A stretch of DNA of 32,933 nucleotides from Sphingobium estronivorans (GTDB lineage Bacteria > Pseudomonadota > Alphaproteobacteria > Sphingomonadales > Sphingomonadaceae), in NCBI RefSeq assembly GCF_008692605.1, contig NZ_LFCT01000037.1, forward strand, positions 1 to 32,933, read 5' to 3'. Shown here in pieces: positions 8,112-16,895 of the stretch. Numbering within the stretch: position 1 is the first letter of the stretch; each line of letters opens with the position of its first letter. The notes beneath the pieces are model-generated. The model did not search any database. It was not told where the DNA came from and saw nothing but the letters and a program-made list of their open reading frames with translations. The position numbers were made by a program, and so were the translations under genes.

Positions 8112-9310
8112 CGACCACTCCATTTGACGACCGTGTGCCGACCCATGAAGGGATTGCGCCGCGTGAACGCGAGCAGCAGGCCGACGCCGATACAAAGCGC
8201 CAGCATAGAGGAGCCGCCATAGCTGATAAAGGGCAGCGTCATGCCCTTGGACGGAAATATCTGCGCATTGACGCCCATGTTGATGATCGCCTGCAACCCG
8301 AACTGGGTGGTGAGGCCCGCCGCCGCGAGGATGGTGAAATTATCGTCCTCGTCCAGCATCCGCAGGAACACGCGGACCACGATCGCCAGATAGACGCAGG
8401 CGATGCCGATGCAGGCCAGCAGCCCGAACTCCTCCCCGATGACGGAGAAGATATAGTCGGTATGCGCTTCGGGCAGGCGGAACTTGGCCTGCCCGCCGCC
8501 GGGACCCACGCCCAGGAAGCCGCCATGGGAAATGGTGCGGAAGGCCAGTTCGGTCTGGTCCGGCCCCATGTCCTGGGCAACGCCGATCCCCAGAAAGTCG
8601 TTGATGCGCTGACGGCCATTCTCATAGAACATGTACATCAGCACCAGCCCGCCCAGCGCCGCTCCGGCCAAGGCGCCAATGGCCCGCATCGACACGCCCG
8701 ACAGCAGCAGCAGCCCGCCCCAGCAGGCGAGGAAGATCACCGTCTGCCCGAAGTCCGGCTGCTTCATCAGGATCGCCGCGATCAGCGCGGTCGTCACTCC
8801 GGTCAGCGGGATCACCGGCAGCGTCATGTCCTTGCCGCGCAGCGACAACAGCCAGGCCATGGTCACCACATAGACCGGCTTCAGAAACTCCGACGGCTGG
8901 AAACGGAAGCCCGGCAGGTCGATCCAGCGCTTCGCCCCGTTCACCACGGACCCCAGCACCGGCACCAGCAGCAACGCCAGCGCGAAGACAATGCACAGGC
9001 AGAAGGCCAGCCGCCGCGCCTGCGTCCGGGGCAGCATGGAAATGACCAGCATGATCGGCAGGCCGATGAACACCCACATCAGCTGGCGGTAGAAATAGAG
9101 GAGCGGCGTCACGGCAACGGCGCTGGTCGACCGATCGATCGCCGCCACGGGCGAGGCCGCCGCCACCGCCACCAGCCCGATCGCCATCAGCGCGACGATC
9201 AGCGACAGCAGGACGCGGTCGATTTCCCAGAACCAGATGGCCAGCGCCGTGCGTTCCCGCGGGACGGTGCGGTTCCTGAACTCCTTGACCAGTTCACCAG
9301 CCCTGAACAT
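8108..9310 (-). CDS. ftsW: SEDS peptidoglycan glycosyltransferase FtsW
   Basis: FtsW polymerises lipid II at the septum in complex with the transpeptidase FtsI. The 400-residue protein begins with a basic cytoplasmic segment and has about ten hydrophobic segments from residue 30 on. SEDS signatures are KRWIDLPGFRFQPSEFLKP (about residues 147-165), the FRTISHGGFLGVGPGGG loop with LPEAHTDYIFSVIGEEFG, and the C-terminal FPSKGMTLPFISYGGSSML. The ATG at 9310 follows the murD stop by 15 bp, with G-rich ribosome binding sequence between. It belongs to the dcw transcription unit; FtsI is encoded further upstream in the same unit. Confidence 0.96.
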   Translation of the reverse strand: MFRAGELVKEFRNRTVPRERTALAIWFWEIDRVLLSLIVALMAIGLVAVAAASPVAAIDRSTSAVAVTPLLYFYRQLMWVFIGLPIMLVISMLPRTQARRLAFCLCIVFALALLLVPVLGSVVNGAKRWIDLPGFRFQPSEFLKPVYVVTMAWLLSLRGKDMTLPVIPLTGVTTALIAAILMKQPDFGQTVIFLACWGGLLLLSGVSMRAIGALAGAALGGLVLMYMFYENGRQRINDFLGIGVAQDMGPDQTELAFRTISHGGFLGVGPGGGQAKFRLPEAHTDYIFSVIGEEFGLLACIGIACVYLAIVVRVFLRMLDEDDNFTILAAAGLTTQFGLQAIINMGVNAQIFPSKGMTLPFISYGGSSMLALCIGVGLLLAFTRRNPFMGRHTVVKWSGR

Positions 9311-9325
9311 GCCCCTTTTGCCCCT

Positions 9326-10639
9326 CTATTCCAGCGCGGCGACGGCGGCGGCGAAGGCATCGCCCCTCGCCTCGAAATCGCGAAACTGGTCGAAACTCGC
9401 GCAGGCGGGCGACAGCAGCACCACATCCCCCGGCTGGGCCACCCGCGCCGCGCGGCGAACGGCGGCCGATAGCATCTCGCTATCGTCCACAGCCATAGCG
9501 GGGCGCAACAGTTCAGCGAACATAGGCCCCGCTTCACCGATGGTATAGGCGTGCGCCACATGGCCGAACCAGGGCGCGCACTCGTCCAGATTGTCCGTCT
9601 TGGCAAGCCCGCCAACGATCCAGTGCAGGCGCTTGCGCCCATCCACCGGCGGATAGGCGGCCAGAGCCGGCGCGGTCGAAGCCGCGTTGGTCGCCTTGCT
9701 GTCGTTGACGTAGAGGACGCCGTTCAACTCGCGCACCCGCTGCATCCGGTGCGGCAGGCTGGCATAGCTTTGCAGGCCCCGTTCGACGACCGCTTCATCG
9801 ATGCCCAGCGCGCGCGCCACGGCGATGGCGACAGCGGCGTTCTGGGCATTGTGCGGGCCTTGCAGCGCGGGCCAACCGGCCTGCGCCATGGGATCGATGT
9901 CGGCGGCCGTCACTGCCACCCGGCGCGCGCCGGTCTGGGCAGCGATGGAGCGGCTCGGTTCGTCCTCGGTCGCGATCACGGCGACATGATCGGGCGACTG
10001 CATTTCGAACAGCCGGGCCTTGGACGCGACATAGCCCTCAAAGCCATTATAACGGTCCAGATGATCGGGCGTGATGTTGAGCAGCACCGCCACATCGCAA
10101 TCCAGGCTCTGCGTCAGGTCGATCTGATAGCTCGACAGTTCCAGCACATAGACGCCCCCCTCCGGCAGTGGGTCCTGCCCCAGGATCGGCAGGCCGATAT
10201 TGCCGCCCATGCGGGTCGGAATGCCCGCCGTCTCGATGATGTGATGGACCAGCGCCGTGGTGGTCGACTTGCCGTTGGTGCCGGTGATGCCGACCACCCG
10301 ATGCTTGGGCAAGGAGGGCCGAGCGAGCGCGAAAAGCTCTATGTCGCCGATGACCGGCACGCCCGCGAGCTTGGCATGCATGGCGATGGGATGCTTGTTG
10401 AGCGGCACGCCGGGCGACACGGCCACGCCGTCAAAGCCCTTGAGGTCGATCTCCGCCGGATCGGCCAGTTCCGCCTTGCCCGCGACCGCAGCGCGGGCCT
10501 CATCCCGGCTGTCCCAGGCGACGACCTGCGCCCCGCTGGCGGCCAGACATTCGACCGTGGCGAGGCCCGACCGCGCGAGCCCCAGCACCGCATATTTCTT
10601 GCCCGCAAAGACGTCCGAAACAATCCCCATGGCGCTCAC
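9326..10639 (-). CDS. murD: UDP-N-acetylmuramoylalanine--D-glutamate ligase
   Basis: MurD adds D-glutamate to UDP-MurNAc-L-Ala. Motifs are KKYAVLGLARSGLATVECL at the N-terminus, the P-loop VGITGTNGKSTTTALVHHII (about residue 115), NITPDHLDRYNGFEGYVASKARLF, the C-terminal VNDSKATNAAST with HWIVGGLAKTDN, and the closing LLSPACASFDQF. Length is 437 residues if translation begins at the GTG at 10639, which overlaps the mraY stop as GTGA. An in-frame ATG three codons later (10630) gives 434 residues and is equally possible. The downstream gene is ftsW. Confidence 0.95.
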   Translation of the reverse strand: MSAMGIVSDVFAGKKYAVLGLARSGLATVECLAASGAQVVAWDSRDEARAAVAGKAELADPAEIDLKGFDGVAVSPGVPLNKHPIAMHAKLAGVPVIGDIELFALARPSLPKHRVVGITGTNGKSTTTALVHHIIETAGIPTRMGGNIGLPILGQDPLPEGGVYVLELSSYQIDLTQSLDCDVAVLLNITPDHLDRYNGFEGYVASKARLFEMQSPDHVAVIATEDEPSRSIAAQTGARRVAVTAADIDPMAQAGWPALQGPHNAQNAAVAIAVARALGIDEAVVERGLQSYASLPHRMQRVRELNGVLYVNDSKATNAASTAPALAAYPPVDGRKRLHWIVGGLAKTDNLDECAPWFGHVAHAYTIGEAGPMFAELLRPAMAVDDSEMLSAAVRRAARVAQPGDVVLLSPACASFDQFRDFEARGDAFAAAVAALE

Positions 10640-11709
10640 CGCAACTTCAGCGTGGCAAGGCCGGCAAGCGCCAGCACGAAGGAGATGATCCAGAAACGGA
10701 TCACGACGGTCGGCTCGGCCCAGCCCAATTGCTCGAAATGATGGTGGATCGGTGCCATCTTGAACACGCGCTTGCCGGTCCGCTTGTAGAAGAAGACCTG
10801 GATGATGACCGACATCGCCTCCACGACGAACAGCCCGCCGATCACGCCCAGCACGATTTCATGGTGCGCGGTCACCGCGATCACGCCGATGGTGCCGCCC
10901 AGCGCGAGGCTGCCGGTGTCGCCCATGAACACGGCGGCGGGCGGCGCGTTGAACCACAGGAAGGCCAGCCCCGCCCCAATGATCGCGCCGCACAATATGG
11001 TCAGGTTGCCCGCGCCGGGCACATGGGGAATGCCCAGATAAGCGGCGAAGTCCGCGCGCCCGACCAGATAGACGATCGCCATGAAGGCCAGGCAGGCGAT
11101 GATGACCGGCATGGTGGCAAGGCCGTCCAGACCATCGGTCAGGTTCACCGCATTGCCGAACGCCACGATCACGAAGGCCGCGAACAGGAAGTAGAACGGC
11201 CCCAACTCGATCGCCGGACCATTGTAGAAGGGCACATAGAGCGCGGTATTGCCATGCTGACTGACGATCAGCCACGCCGCGAAGCCCGCGATCAGGAACT
11301 CGAACGCCAGCCGCATCTTGCCCGAAAGCCCCTTGTGGCTGGCCTTGGTCACCTTGTCATAATCGTCGAGGAAGCCGATGGCGCCGAAGCCCAGCGTCAC
11401 GAACAGGCAGGCCCAGACATAGATGGACGACAGGTCCATCCACAACAGCACCGATGTCACCATGGAGGTCAGGATCATCAACCCGCCCATGGTCGGCGTG
11501 CCCCGCTTGGCAAGGTGCGTCTGCGGGCCGTCGTCGCGGATCGGCTGCCCCTTGCCCTGCCGTACCCGCAGCCAGCCGATGAAGCGCGGCCCGATGACCA
11601 GCCCGATGATGAGCGCGGTCGCGATCGCGGCCCCGGCGCGGAAGCTCAAATAGCGGATGAGGTTGAACACACCCGCGAAATCCATGGTCTGGGCAAGCCA
11701 GTAGAGCAT
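10636..11709 (-). CDS. mraY: Phospho-N-acetylmuramoyl-pentapeptide-transferase MraY
   Basis: MraY moves phospho-MurNAc-pentapeptide from UDP to undecaprenyl phosphate, making lipid I. The 357-residue polytopic protein has about ten membrane helices. Catalytic motifs visible are the aspartate pair region GFLDDYDKVTKASHKGLSGK (about residue 112), NAVNLTDGLDGLATMP (about residue 188), and the late loop KMAPIHHHFEQLGW with the characteristic histidine cluster. The GQPIRDDGPQTHLAKRGTPT sequence near residue 55 is also typical. Its ATG shares one base with the murF stop (TGATG). Confidence 0.97.
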   Translation of the reverse strand: MLYWLAQTMDFAGVFNLIRYLSFRAGAAIATALIIGLVIGPRFIGWLRVRQGKGQPIRDDGPQTHLAKRGTPTMGGLMILTSMVTSVLLWMDLSSIYVWACLFVTLGFGAIGFLDDYDKVTKASHKGLSGKMRLAFEFLIAGFAAWLIVSQHGNTALYVPFYNGPAIELGPFYFLFAAFVIVAFGNAVNLTDGLDGLATMPVIIACLAFMAIVYLVGRADFAAYLGIPHVPGAGNLTILCGAIIGAGLAFLWFNAPPAAVFMGDTGSLALGGTIGVIAVTAHHEIVLGVIGGLFVVEAMSVIIQVFFYKRTGKRVFKMAPIHHHFEQLGWAEPTVVIRFWIISFVLALAGLATLKLR

Positions 11710-13085
11710 CAGTTCGTCTTTTCCTGTAGCGCGGCGACGAGGCGCGACAGGCCGATGCCGTTCGAACCTTTCACCAATATCGCGTCGCCCGCGCGCATTT
11801 CACTTTGAATGAGATCGGTCGCCTTCGCCGCGTCCGGCACATGGTCGAAGGCCATCACGCCGCCGAGCGCTTCGGCCAGCGGCTGCATTTCATCCCCGAC
11901 CAATATGGCATAGTCGACTTTGCTCCCTGTCAGCGGCTCGACCAGCCTGGCATGGAGGTCCCGGCTGCGGTCGCCCAGTTCGCGCATCCCGCCCAGCACG
12001 GCGATGCGGCGGTCGGCCTGCTCCCGGCCCAATTGCTTCAGCGTGGCAGCCATGCTCAGCGGATTGGCGTTGTAGCTTTCGTCGATCAGCAGCGCCTCGC
12101 CGCCAACGACCCGCACCATGCGCCGCTCGCCCCGGCCCGGCAGGCCCGGCATTTCCGCCAGCGCCAGCCCCGCCGCCGCCAGATCGCCGCCCAGCGCCTC
12201 TACCGCGGCCAGCACCGCCAGAGCATTGGACACCCAATGTTCGCCCGGCGCGCCGACGGTGAAACACAGCTCCACGCCCGGCAGCGTCGCGGTGACCAAC
12301 GTGCCGCCGCCCGCCGCCGGCACCATGTCGCGGGCGCGGACATCGGCCTCCGGGTCGAAGCCGAAGGTCAGGATGCGCGCGGCATGCCGCTCCGCCTTGG
12401 CATAAAGGGTCGCGACATGCGGGCTGTCATAGGGGATGACGGCCGTGCCGCCGGGCTCCAGCCCCTCGAAAATCTCTGCCTTGGCCTCGGCGATCTTCTC
12501 TTCGGTGCCGAAAAATTCGATATGGGCGGGCGCGATGGCGGTGACGATGGCGACATGCGGCCGCACCTGCTGCGTCAGCGCGGCCAGTTCGCCCGCATGG
12601 TTCATGCCCATTTCGAACACGCCGAAAGCCGACTCGCGCGGCATGCGCGACAGGCTGAGCGGCACGCCGACATGGTTGTTATAGCTCTTGACCGACCGAT
12701 GCACCGCGCCGGGGGCGATGCGGTCCAGCGCATGGAACAGCGCTTCCTTGGTGCCGGTCTTGCCGACCGAGCCGGTGACGCCGACCACCTTGCCCCGCAT
12801 CCGGGCGCGCGAGGCGCGGCCCAAAGCCTCCAGCGCCGCCGCGCTGTCGGGCACCAGCACATGCGGCTGGGCAATGGCTTCGCTGACGATGGCGCCCGTC
12901 GCCCCCTGCCCGAAAGCCTTGTCGACGAAGCGATGGCCGTCGGTCGCCTCCCCCTTCATCGCGACGAACAGGTCGCCGCCCGTCACCTCCCGGCTGTCGA
13001 ACGCCACGCCAGAAACGGCAAAGGGCGTCGAAGCGACGCCCCCCGTGGCCTGCGCGATCTCCTCGGAGGTCCAGAGCGCGCTCAT
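11709..13085 (-). CDS. murF: UDP-MurNAc-tripeptide--D-Ala-D-Ala ligase MurF
   Basis: MurF adds the D-Ala-D-Ala made by Ddl to the UDP-MurNAc-tripeptide. The product has the N-terminal MurE/F uridine-binding domain (VAFDSREVTGGDLFVAMKG), the P-loop GVTGSVGKTGTKEALFHAL (about residue 105), the MGMNHAGELAALTQ and IAPAHIEFFG motifs, and the C-terminal SYNANPLSMAA. Two ATGs are in frame. The one at 13085 (MSALWTSEEIAQATGG) overlaps the murE stop as ATGA and is preferred, giving 458 residues; the ATG at 13094 adds three residues. The stop overlaps the mraY ATG. Confidence 0.95.
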   Translation of the reverse strand: MSALWTSEEIAQATGGVASTPFAVSGVAFDSREVTGGDLFVAMKGEATDGHRFVDKAFGQGATGAIVSEAIAQPHVLVPDSAAALEALGRASRARMRGKVVGVTGSVGKTGTKEALFHALDRIAPGAVHRSVKSYNNHVGVPLSLSRMPRESAFGVFEMGMNHAGELAALTQQVRPHVAIVTAIAPAHIEFFGTEEKIAEAKAEIFEGLEPGGTAVIPYDSPHVATLYAKAERHAARILTFGFDPEADVRARDMVPAAGGGTLVTATLPGVELCFTVGAPGEHWVSNALAVLAAVEALGGDLAAAGLALAEMPGLPGRGERRMVRVVGGEALLIDESYNANPLSMAATLKQLGREQADRRIAVLGGMRELGDRSRDLHARLVEPLTGSKVDYAILVGDEMQPLAEALGGVMAFDHVPDAAKATDLIQSEMRAGDAILVKGSNGIGLSRLVAALQEKTN

Positions 13086-14539
13086 CCGGCGCATTCCCGC
13101 GCCACGGTCACATCGTCAAAGGGCAACACACGGTCCCCGATAATCTGCCCCTGCTCATGCCCCTTGCCAGCGAGCAGCACGATATCATCCGCACCGGCCT
13201 GCGCAATGGCGGCGGCAATCGCGGCCCGGCGCCCGCCGATTTCCTCTGCCCCCGGCGCGCCCGCCATGACAGCGGCGCGGATGGAGGAAGGCTCCTCCGA
13301 ACGGGGATTATCGTCGGTCACGATCACATGATCGGCGAGTTCGGCGGCAACCTTGCCCATTTGCGGCCGCTTGCCCGCGTCACGATCGCCGCCCGCGCCG
13401 AACAGCGCAATCAGCTTGCCCCGCGTATGCGGCCGCAGCGCTTCGATGGCGGCGCGCAGACCATCGGGCGTATGCGCATAGTCGACATAGACCGGCGCGC
13501 CCGCCCGCGTGATGACCGCCCGCTCCAGCCGCCCGCGCACCGGCTGCACCCGGCCGAGCAGTTCCAGCACCTTGCCCGCATCCTCGCCGCCCGCGATGAC
13601 CAGGCCCGCAGCGGTCAGCGCATTGGCGGCCTGATAGGCGCCGATCAGCGGCAGGTTGACCTTGTAGGACTGGCCCTCAACCTCGATTTCCAGCGTCTGG
13701 CCCAACTGGGTCGGGGTGCGGTTGGCCAAGCGCAATGCCTGCCCCTGCACCCCGACGCTCAGCACACGAAGCCCCCGCTTCGTAGCTCGCTGGATGACCT
13801 TGTCCGACCATTCATCGTCCGCCCAGACGACCGCCGCGCCCTGCGGCGCGACCACTTCGTCGAACAGCCGCATCTTGGCCTCGAAATAGCTCTCCATATC
13901 GCCATGATAATCGAGATGGTCGCGCGACAGGTTGGTGAAGGCCGCCACCGACACCGGCAGCCCTTCCGTGCGATATTGCGCCAGACCATGGCTCGACGCC
14001 TCGAACGCGGCATGGGTGACGCCCTCGCGCTTCAGCCCCGCCATGTTGGACAGGAACGTCACGATGTCCGGCGTGGTGAGGCCGGTCGACACCTGATCGA
14101 CCGAGGTGGTGACGCCCAAAGTCCCGATGGATGCCGAATGATGCCCCAGCATCCGCCACAATTGCCGCGCCAGTTCCACGGTGGAGGTCTTGCCGTTGGT
14201 CCCGGTGACGGCCACGGTCACATCCGGGAAAGGCGCGAAATAGCGCGCGGCCATCTGCGCGAACAGGCGGCGCGGATTGTCATGGGCGATGTGGATCGCG
14301 CCCTCGACCTTCGCTTGCCGTGAGGCGACCACCGCCACGGCCCCGGCGTGCACGGCGGCGGGGATAAAATCCTCGCCATTCGCCCGTGCCCCCTGGAAGG
14401 CCCCGAACACCGTGCCCGGCGCGACCTTCCTGTTATCGATTGCAAAGCCCGACACCGATTGTTCTAGATTTGGCGCATCTAACGGCGCTTTGGTGTCGAG
14501 CTTTGCATCCAGCCCCTCGATTAGCGACCCGAGGCGCAT
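13082..14539 (-). CDS. murE: UDP-MurNAc-L-Ala-D-Glu--meso-diaminopimelate ligase MurE
   Basis: MurE adds the third amino acid of the stem peptide. The 485-residue protein has the uridine-binding domain (FAIDNRKVAPGTVFGAFQG), the P-loop VAVTGTNGKTSTVELARQLW (about residues 110-125), NLSRDHLDYHGDMESYFEAK, and DYAHTPDGLRAAIEAL. The DNPRSEEP motif (about residue 415) is the known marker of meso-diaminopimelate specificity, so the cell wall is inferred to be the ordinary Gram-negative DAP type. The ATG lies one base after the ftsI stop and the stop overlaps murF. Confidence 0.97.
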   Translation of the reverse strand: MRLGSLIEGLDAKLDTKAPLDAPNLEQSVSGFAIDNRKVAPGTVFGAFQGARANGEDFIPAAVHAGAVAVVASRQAKVEGAIHIAHDNPRRLFAQMAARYFAPFPDVTVAVTGTNGKTSTVELARQLWRMLGHHSASIGTLGVTTSVDQVSTGLTTPDIVTFLSNMAGLKREGVTHAAFEASSHGLAQYRTEGLPVSVAAFTNLSRDHLDYHGDMESYFEAKMRLFDEVVAPQGAAVVWADDEWSDKVIQRATKRGLRVLSVGVQGQALRLANRTPTQLGQTLEIEVEGQSYKVNLPLIGAYQAANALTAAGLVIAGGEDAGKVLELLGRVQPVRGRLERAVITRAGAPVYVDYAHTPDGLRAAIEALRPHTRGKLIALFGAGGDRDAGKRPQMGKVAAELADHVIVTDDNPRSEEPSSIRAAVMAGAPGAEEIGGRRAAIAAAIAQAGADDIVLLAGKGHEQGQIIGDRVLPFDDVTVARECAG

Positions 14540-14540
14540 C

Positions 14541-16241
14541 TTATTCTTTCTCCTTGTCGCCGTGCAGCAACGGCATGAGGTCGGAAATATCGACGTCGCG
14601 CCGCTCGTCGGGCAGGACGCCCAGCATCGGCCCGGTGCGCTCCACCACCCGCTTCACCACCGGCGCGGCGGTCCACGCCGCCGTGCGCAAGCCATATTGG
14701 CCCGTCGCCTCGTCCATGGTGACGAGGACCACATAGCGCGGATTGTCCATCGGGAAAGCAGAAGCGAAAGTCGTCACCAGCGAAGTCTTGTTATACCGGC
14801 CCTCTTGCGGTTTTTCGGCCGAACCCGTCTTGCCGCCCACCCGGTATCCCTTGGCGTCGGCGCTGCGTCCTGTACCCGCCGCGACGATCATGCGCAACAG
14901 TTGCCGCATCCGCGCGCTGGTGGCGGCGGAAAAGACCCGGCGCCCTTCGGGAACCTCATCCGCCTTCAATTTGCGCAGCGTAGCGGGCCGCCACAGGCCG
15001 CCATTGACCAGCGCCGCATAAGCCGAAGCGAGATGCAAAGGCGTTACAGCGATGCCATGGCCATAGGAAACGGTGAGCGTGGTGATGCGCCCCCAATTGA
15101 CCGGCCACAGCGTCCCCGCACGTTCATTCAGTTCAATCGGCGCGCGATCGTTGAAGTGCAACTCGCGGAAAAGATGCTGCAAAGGCTCCGCGCCCATCTG
15201 GTCCGCGATCCGCGCCGTGCCGATGTTGGAACTGTGCACGAGGATTTCGGGCACGTTGATCCAGCGGCCGAGCGGATGATCGTCCTTGATCCGGAACCCG
15301 GCAATGGCAAGCGGCGTGGTCGCGTCATAGGTCTTGGACATGGAGGTAACGATCCCCCGGTCCATGGCCGCACCGATGGAAAGCGGCTTGAACGCCGACC
15401 CCAGTTCGTAGCGCGCCTGCACCATATGGTTGCAGAGCGGCGATTCGCTGCACGTCTTGCCCGCGTAATTTTCCAGCTTGTTGGGATCGAACACCGGAAT
15501 CGAGGCCATGGCGATCACTTCGCCGGTGTTCGCGTCCAGAATGACGCCGCCGGCGCCCTTGGCGCGGGTCTGCACCAGCTGCGCATACAGCTCGCTCTCC
15601 AGCGCGCCCTGCACCCGGCTGTCGATGGACATGGCGAAGGGCTGGCCGCGCAATGCCGGATCGGTCAGCCGGTCGTTGAACGCCGCCTCGACGCCCATGC
15701 CGCCCTTGCCGTCCGCATTGGGCGCGAAGCCCAATATATGGGCCGCCAGCGTGCGCTGCGGATAGAGCCGTTCCTTCTCGCGCGGAAACTCGATGCCGAT
15801 CTCGCCCAGCGCGTTCACCGCCGCCACCTCTTCAGGCAGCGCGCGGCGGCGCAGATAGGCCCAGCCCTTGCCGGTCAGCTTCTTGTAGAAGCCCGCTTCC
15901 GGTTCGTCGGGGAAGATTTCATGCAGCTTGCGCGCGAGGTCGGACGGATCGCTGATCAGCTTCGACGGGCGTACGGCGATGGAATAGGCATCCATGGTGC
16001 GCGCCAGCGGCACGCCGTTGCGATCCACAATGTCGGCACGGGCAGGCACGCCGGACATCACGTCGCCGCTCCGTCCGCTGCCCGCGAAAATCCCTACCCA
16101 GGTCAGGCGCAGGATCACCACCGCCGTGATGACCATGAAGAGGATCAGCAGCAGCATCAGCCGGTTATGCGCGATCGCCGTCAGGTCGACGCGTTGCTTG
16201 CCCGCCCTTGCCCCGCCCGGCTGGACGATGATCGTCGCCAT
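14541..16241 (-). CDS. ftsI: Septal transpeptidase FtsI (PBP3)
   Basis: FtsI cross-links septal peptidoglycan as partner of FtsW. The 566-residue class B penicillin-binding protein has a basic cytoplasmic N-terminus, one membrane anchor (RLMLLLILFMVITAVVILRL, about residues 28-47), a dimerisation/pedestal domain, and a transpeptidase domain. The active-site motifs are SAFK (in ELGSAFKPLSIG), SSN (in VHSSNIGTARIAD) and KTGSAEK (near residue 477). The start ATG immediately follows the ftsL stop with no gap. Length is normal and all catalytic motifs are intact. Confidence 0.97.
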   Translation of the reverse strand: MATIIVQPGGARAGKQRVDLTAIAHNRLMLLLILFMVITAVVILRLTWVGIFAGSGRSGDVMSGVPARADIVDRNGVPLARTMDAYSIAVRPSKLISDPSDLARKLHEIFPDEPEAGFYKKLTGKGWAYLRRRALPEEVAAVNALGEIGIEFPREKERLYPQRTLAAHILGFAPNADGKGGMGVEAAFNDRLTDPALRGQPFAMSIDSRVQGALESELYAQLVQTRAKGAGGVILDANTGEVIAMASIPVFDPNKLENYAGKTCSESPLCNHMVQARYELGSAFKPLSIGAAMDRGIVTSMSKTYDATTPLAIAGFRIKDDHPLGRWINVPEILVHSSNIGTARIADQMGAEPLQHLFRELHFNDRAPIELNERAGTLWPVNWGRITTLTVSYGHGIAVTPLHLASAYAALVNGGLWRPATLRKLKADEVPEGRRVFSAATSARMRQLLRMIVAAGTGRSADAKGYRVGGKTGSAEKPQEGRYNKTSLVTTFASAFPMDNPRYVVLVTMDEATGQYGLRTAAWTAAPVVKRVVERTGPMLGVLPDERRDVDISDLMPLLHGDKEKE

Positions 16242-16895
16242 TTAACGATCCCCCTTGCGGCGTTCGCGCTTGGCCTGCGCGCTGATGTCGCCGATGGTGC
16301 TGTCATCCAGCAGCTTCGCGTCCAGCATCGCCATCCGCTCGGCGCGGCGGGCGACGGGATTGGGCTTCGACGTGTCGGCGTCGTCCTTCGCCTTTTCCCT
16401 GGCGGTCTTGACCGGCGCCGCCTTGGCGATCTTCTCGACATTGTCGGCCGCATGGGCTTCGCGGATCACGGCGATGTCGCTGCGAATCTGCGTCGCGGCC
16501 GGGCTGGCAGGGGCAGCCTGCGGCGCGGAGGGCAGATCGGCGGGCGTCTGCACCATCGCCACCATCACCGGCGGCGCGACATAGTCCGGCCCGTTGGGCT
16601 GCACCCCGTCCAGATGCGCCAGCGCCCGCTCGCCCGCCAGATATTGCTGGGCGGTCGGCGTCGCATACATGAAATCGTCCTGGTTCCAGCGCTCCAGCTG
16701 GCGCATGTTCGCCCGTGCGCTGAACTCCGTCTCCAGATACCGGATATCGGCCTTCGCCCGCGCGATCTGCACCCGCACCTTCATCAGTTCGTTGCGCTCG
16801 GTCGCCACTTTGAGCGACACCATATAGGCCCCCAGCGCACCCAGCGCGACGAGCAGGATCCAGATCAGGCTCTGCAATCTCTTGACCGCGATCAT
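16242..16895 (-). CDS. ftsL: FtsL-like divisome protein with long C-terminal extension
   Basis: Position between rsmH and ftsI, a short basic N-terminus, one membrane helix (residues 8-27) and a following coiled-coil rich in Glu, Arg, Lys and Gln (about residues 30-75) identify an FtsL-type bitopic protein, which with FtsB and FtsQ activates FtsWI. At 217 residues it is well above the usual 100-130. After ERWNQDDFMYATPTAQQYL there is a tail of about 120 residues, rich in Ala, Pro, Asp and Lys and probably disordered or a separate small domain. The start ATG overlaps the rsmH stop (ATGA). Assignment rests on context and architecture, since FtsL sequences diverge strongly. Confidence 0.85.
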   Translation of the reverse strand: MIAVKRLQSLIWILLVALGALGAYMVSLKVATERNELMKVRVQIARAKADIRYLETEFSARANMRQLERWNQDDFMYATPTAQQYLAGERALAHLDGVQPNGPDYVAPPVMVAMVQTPADLPSAPQAAPASPAATQIRSDIAVIREAHAADNVEKIAKAAPVKTAREKAKDDADTSKPNPVARRAERMAMLDAKLLDDSTIGDISAQAKRERRKGDR

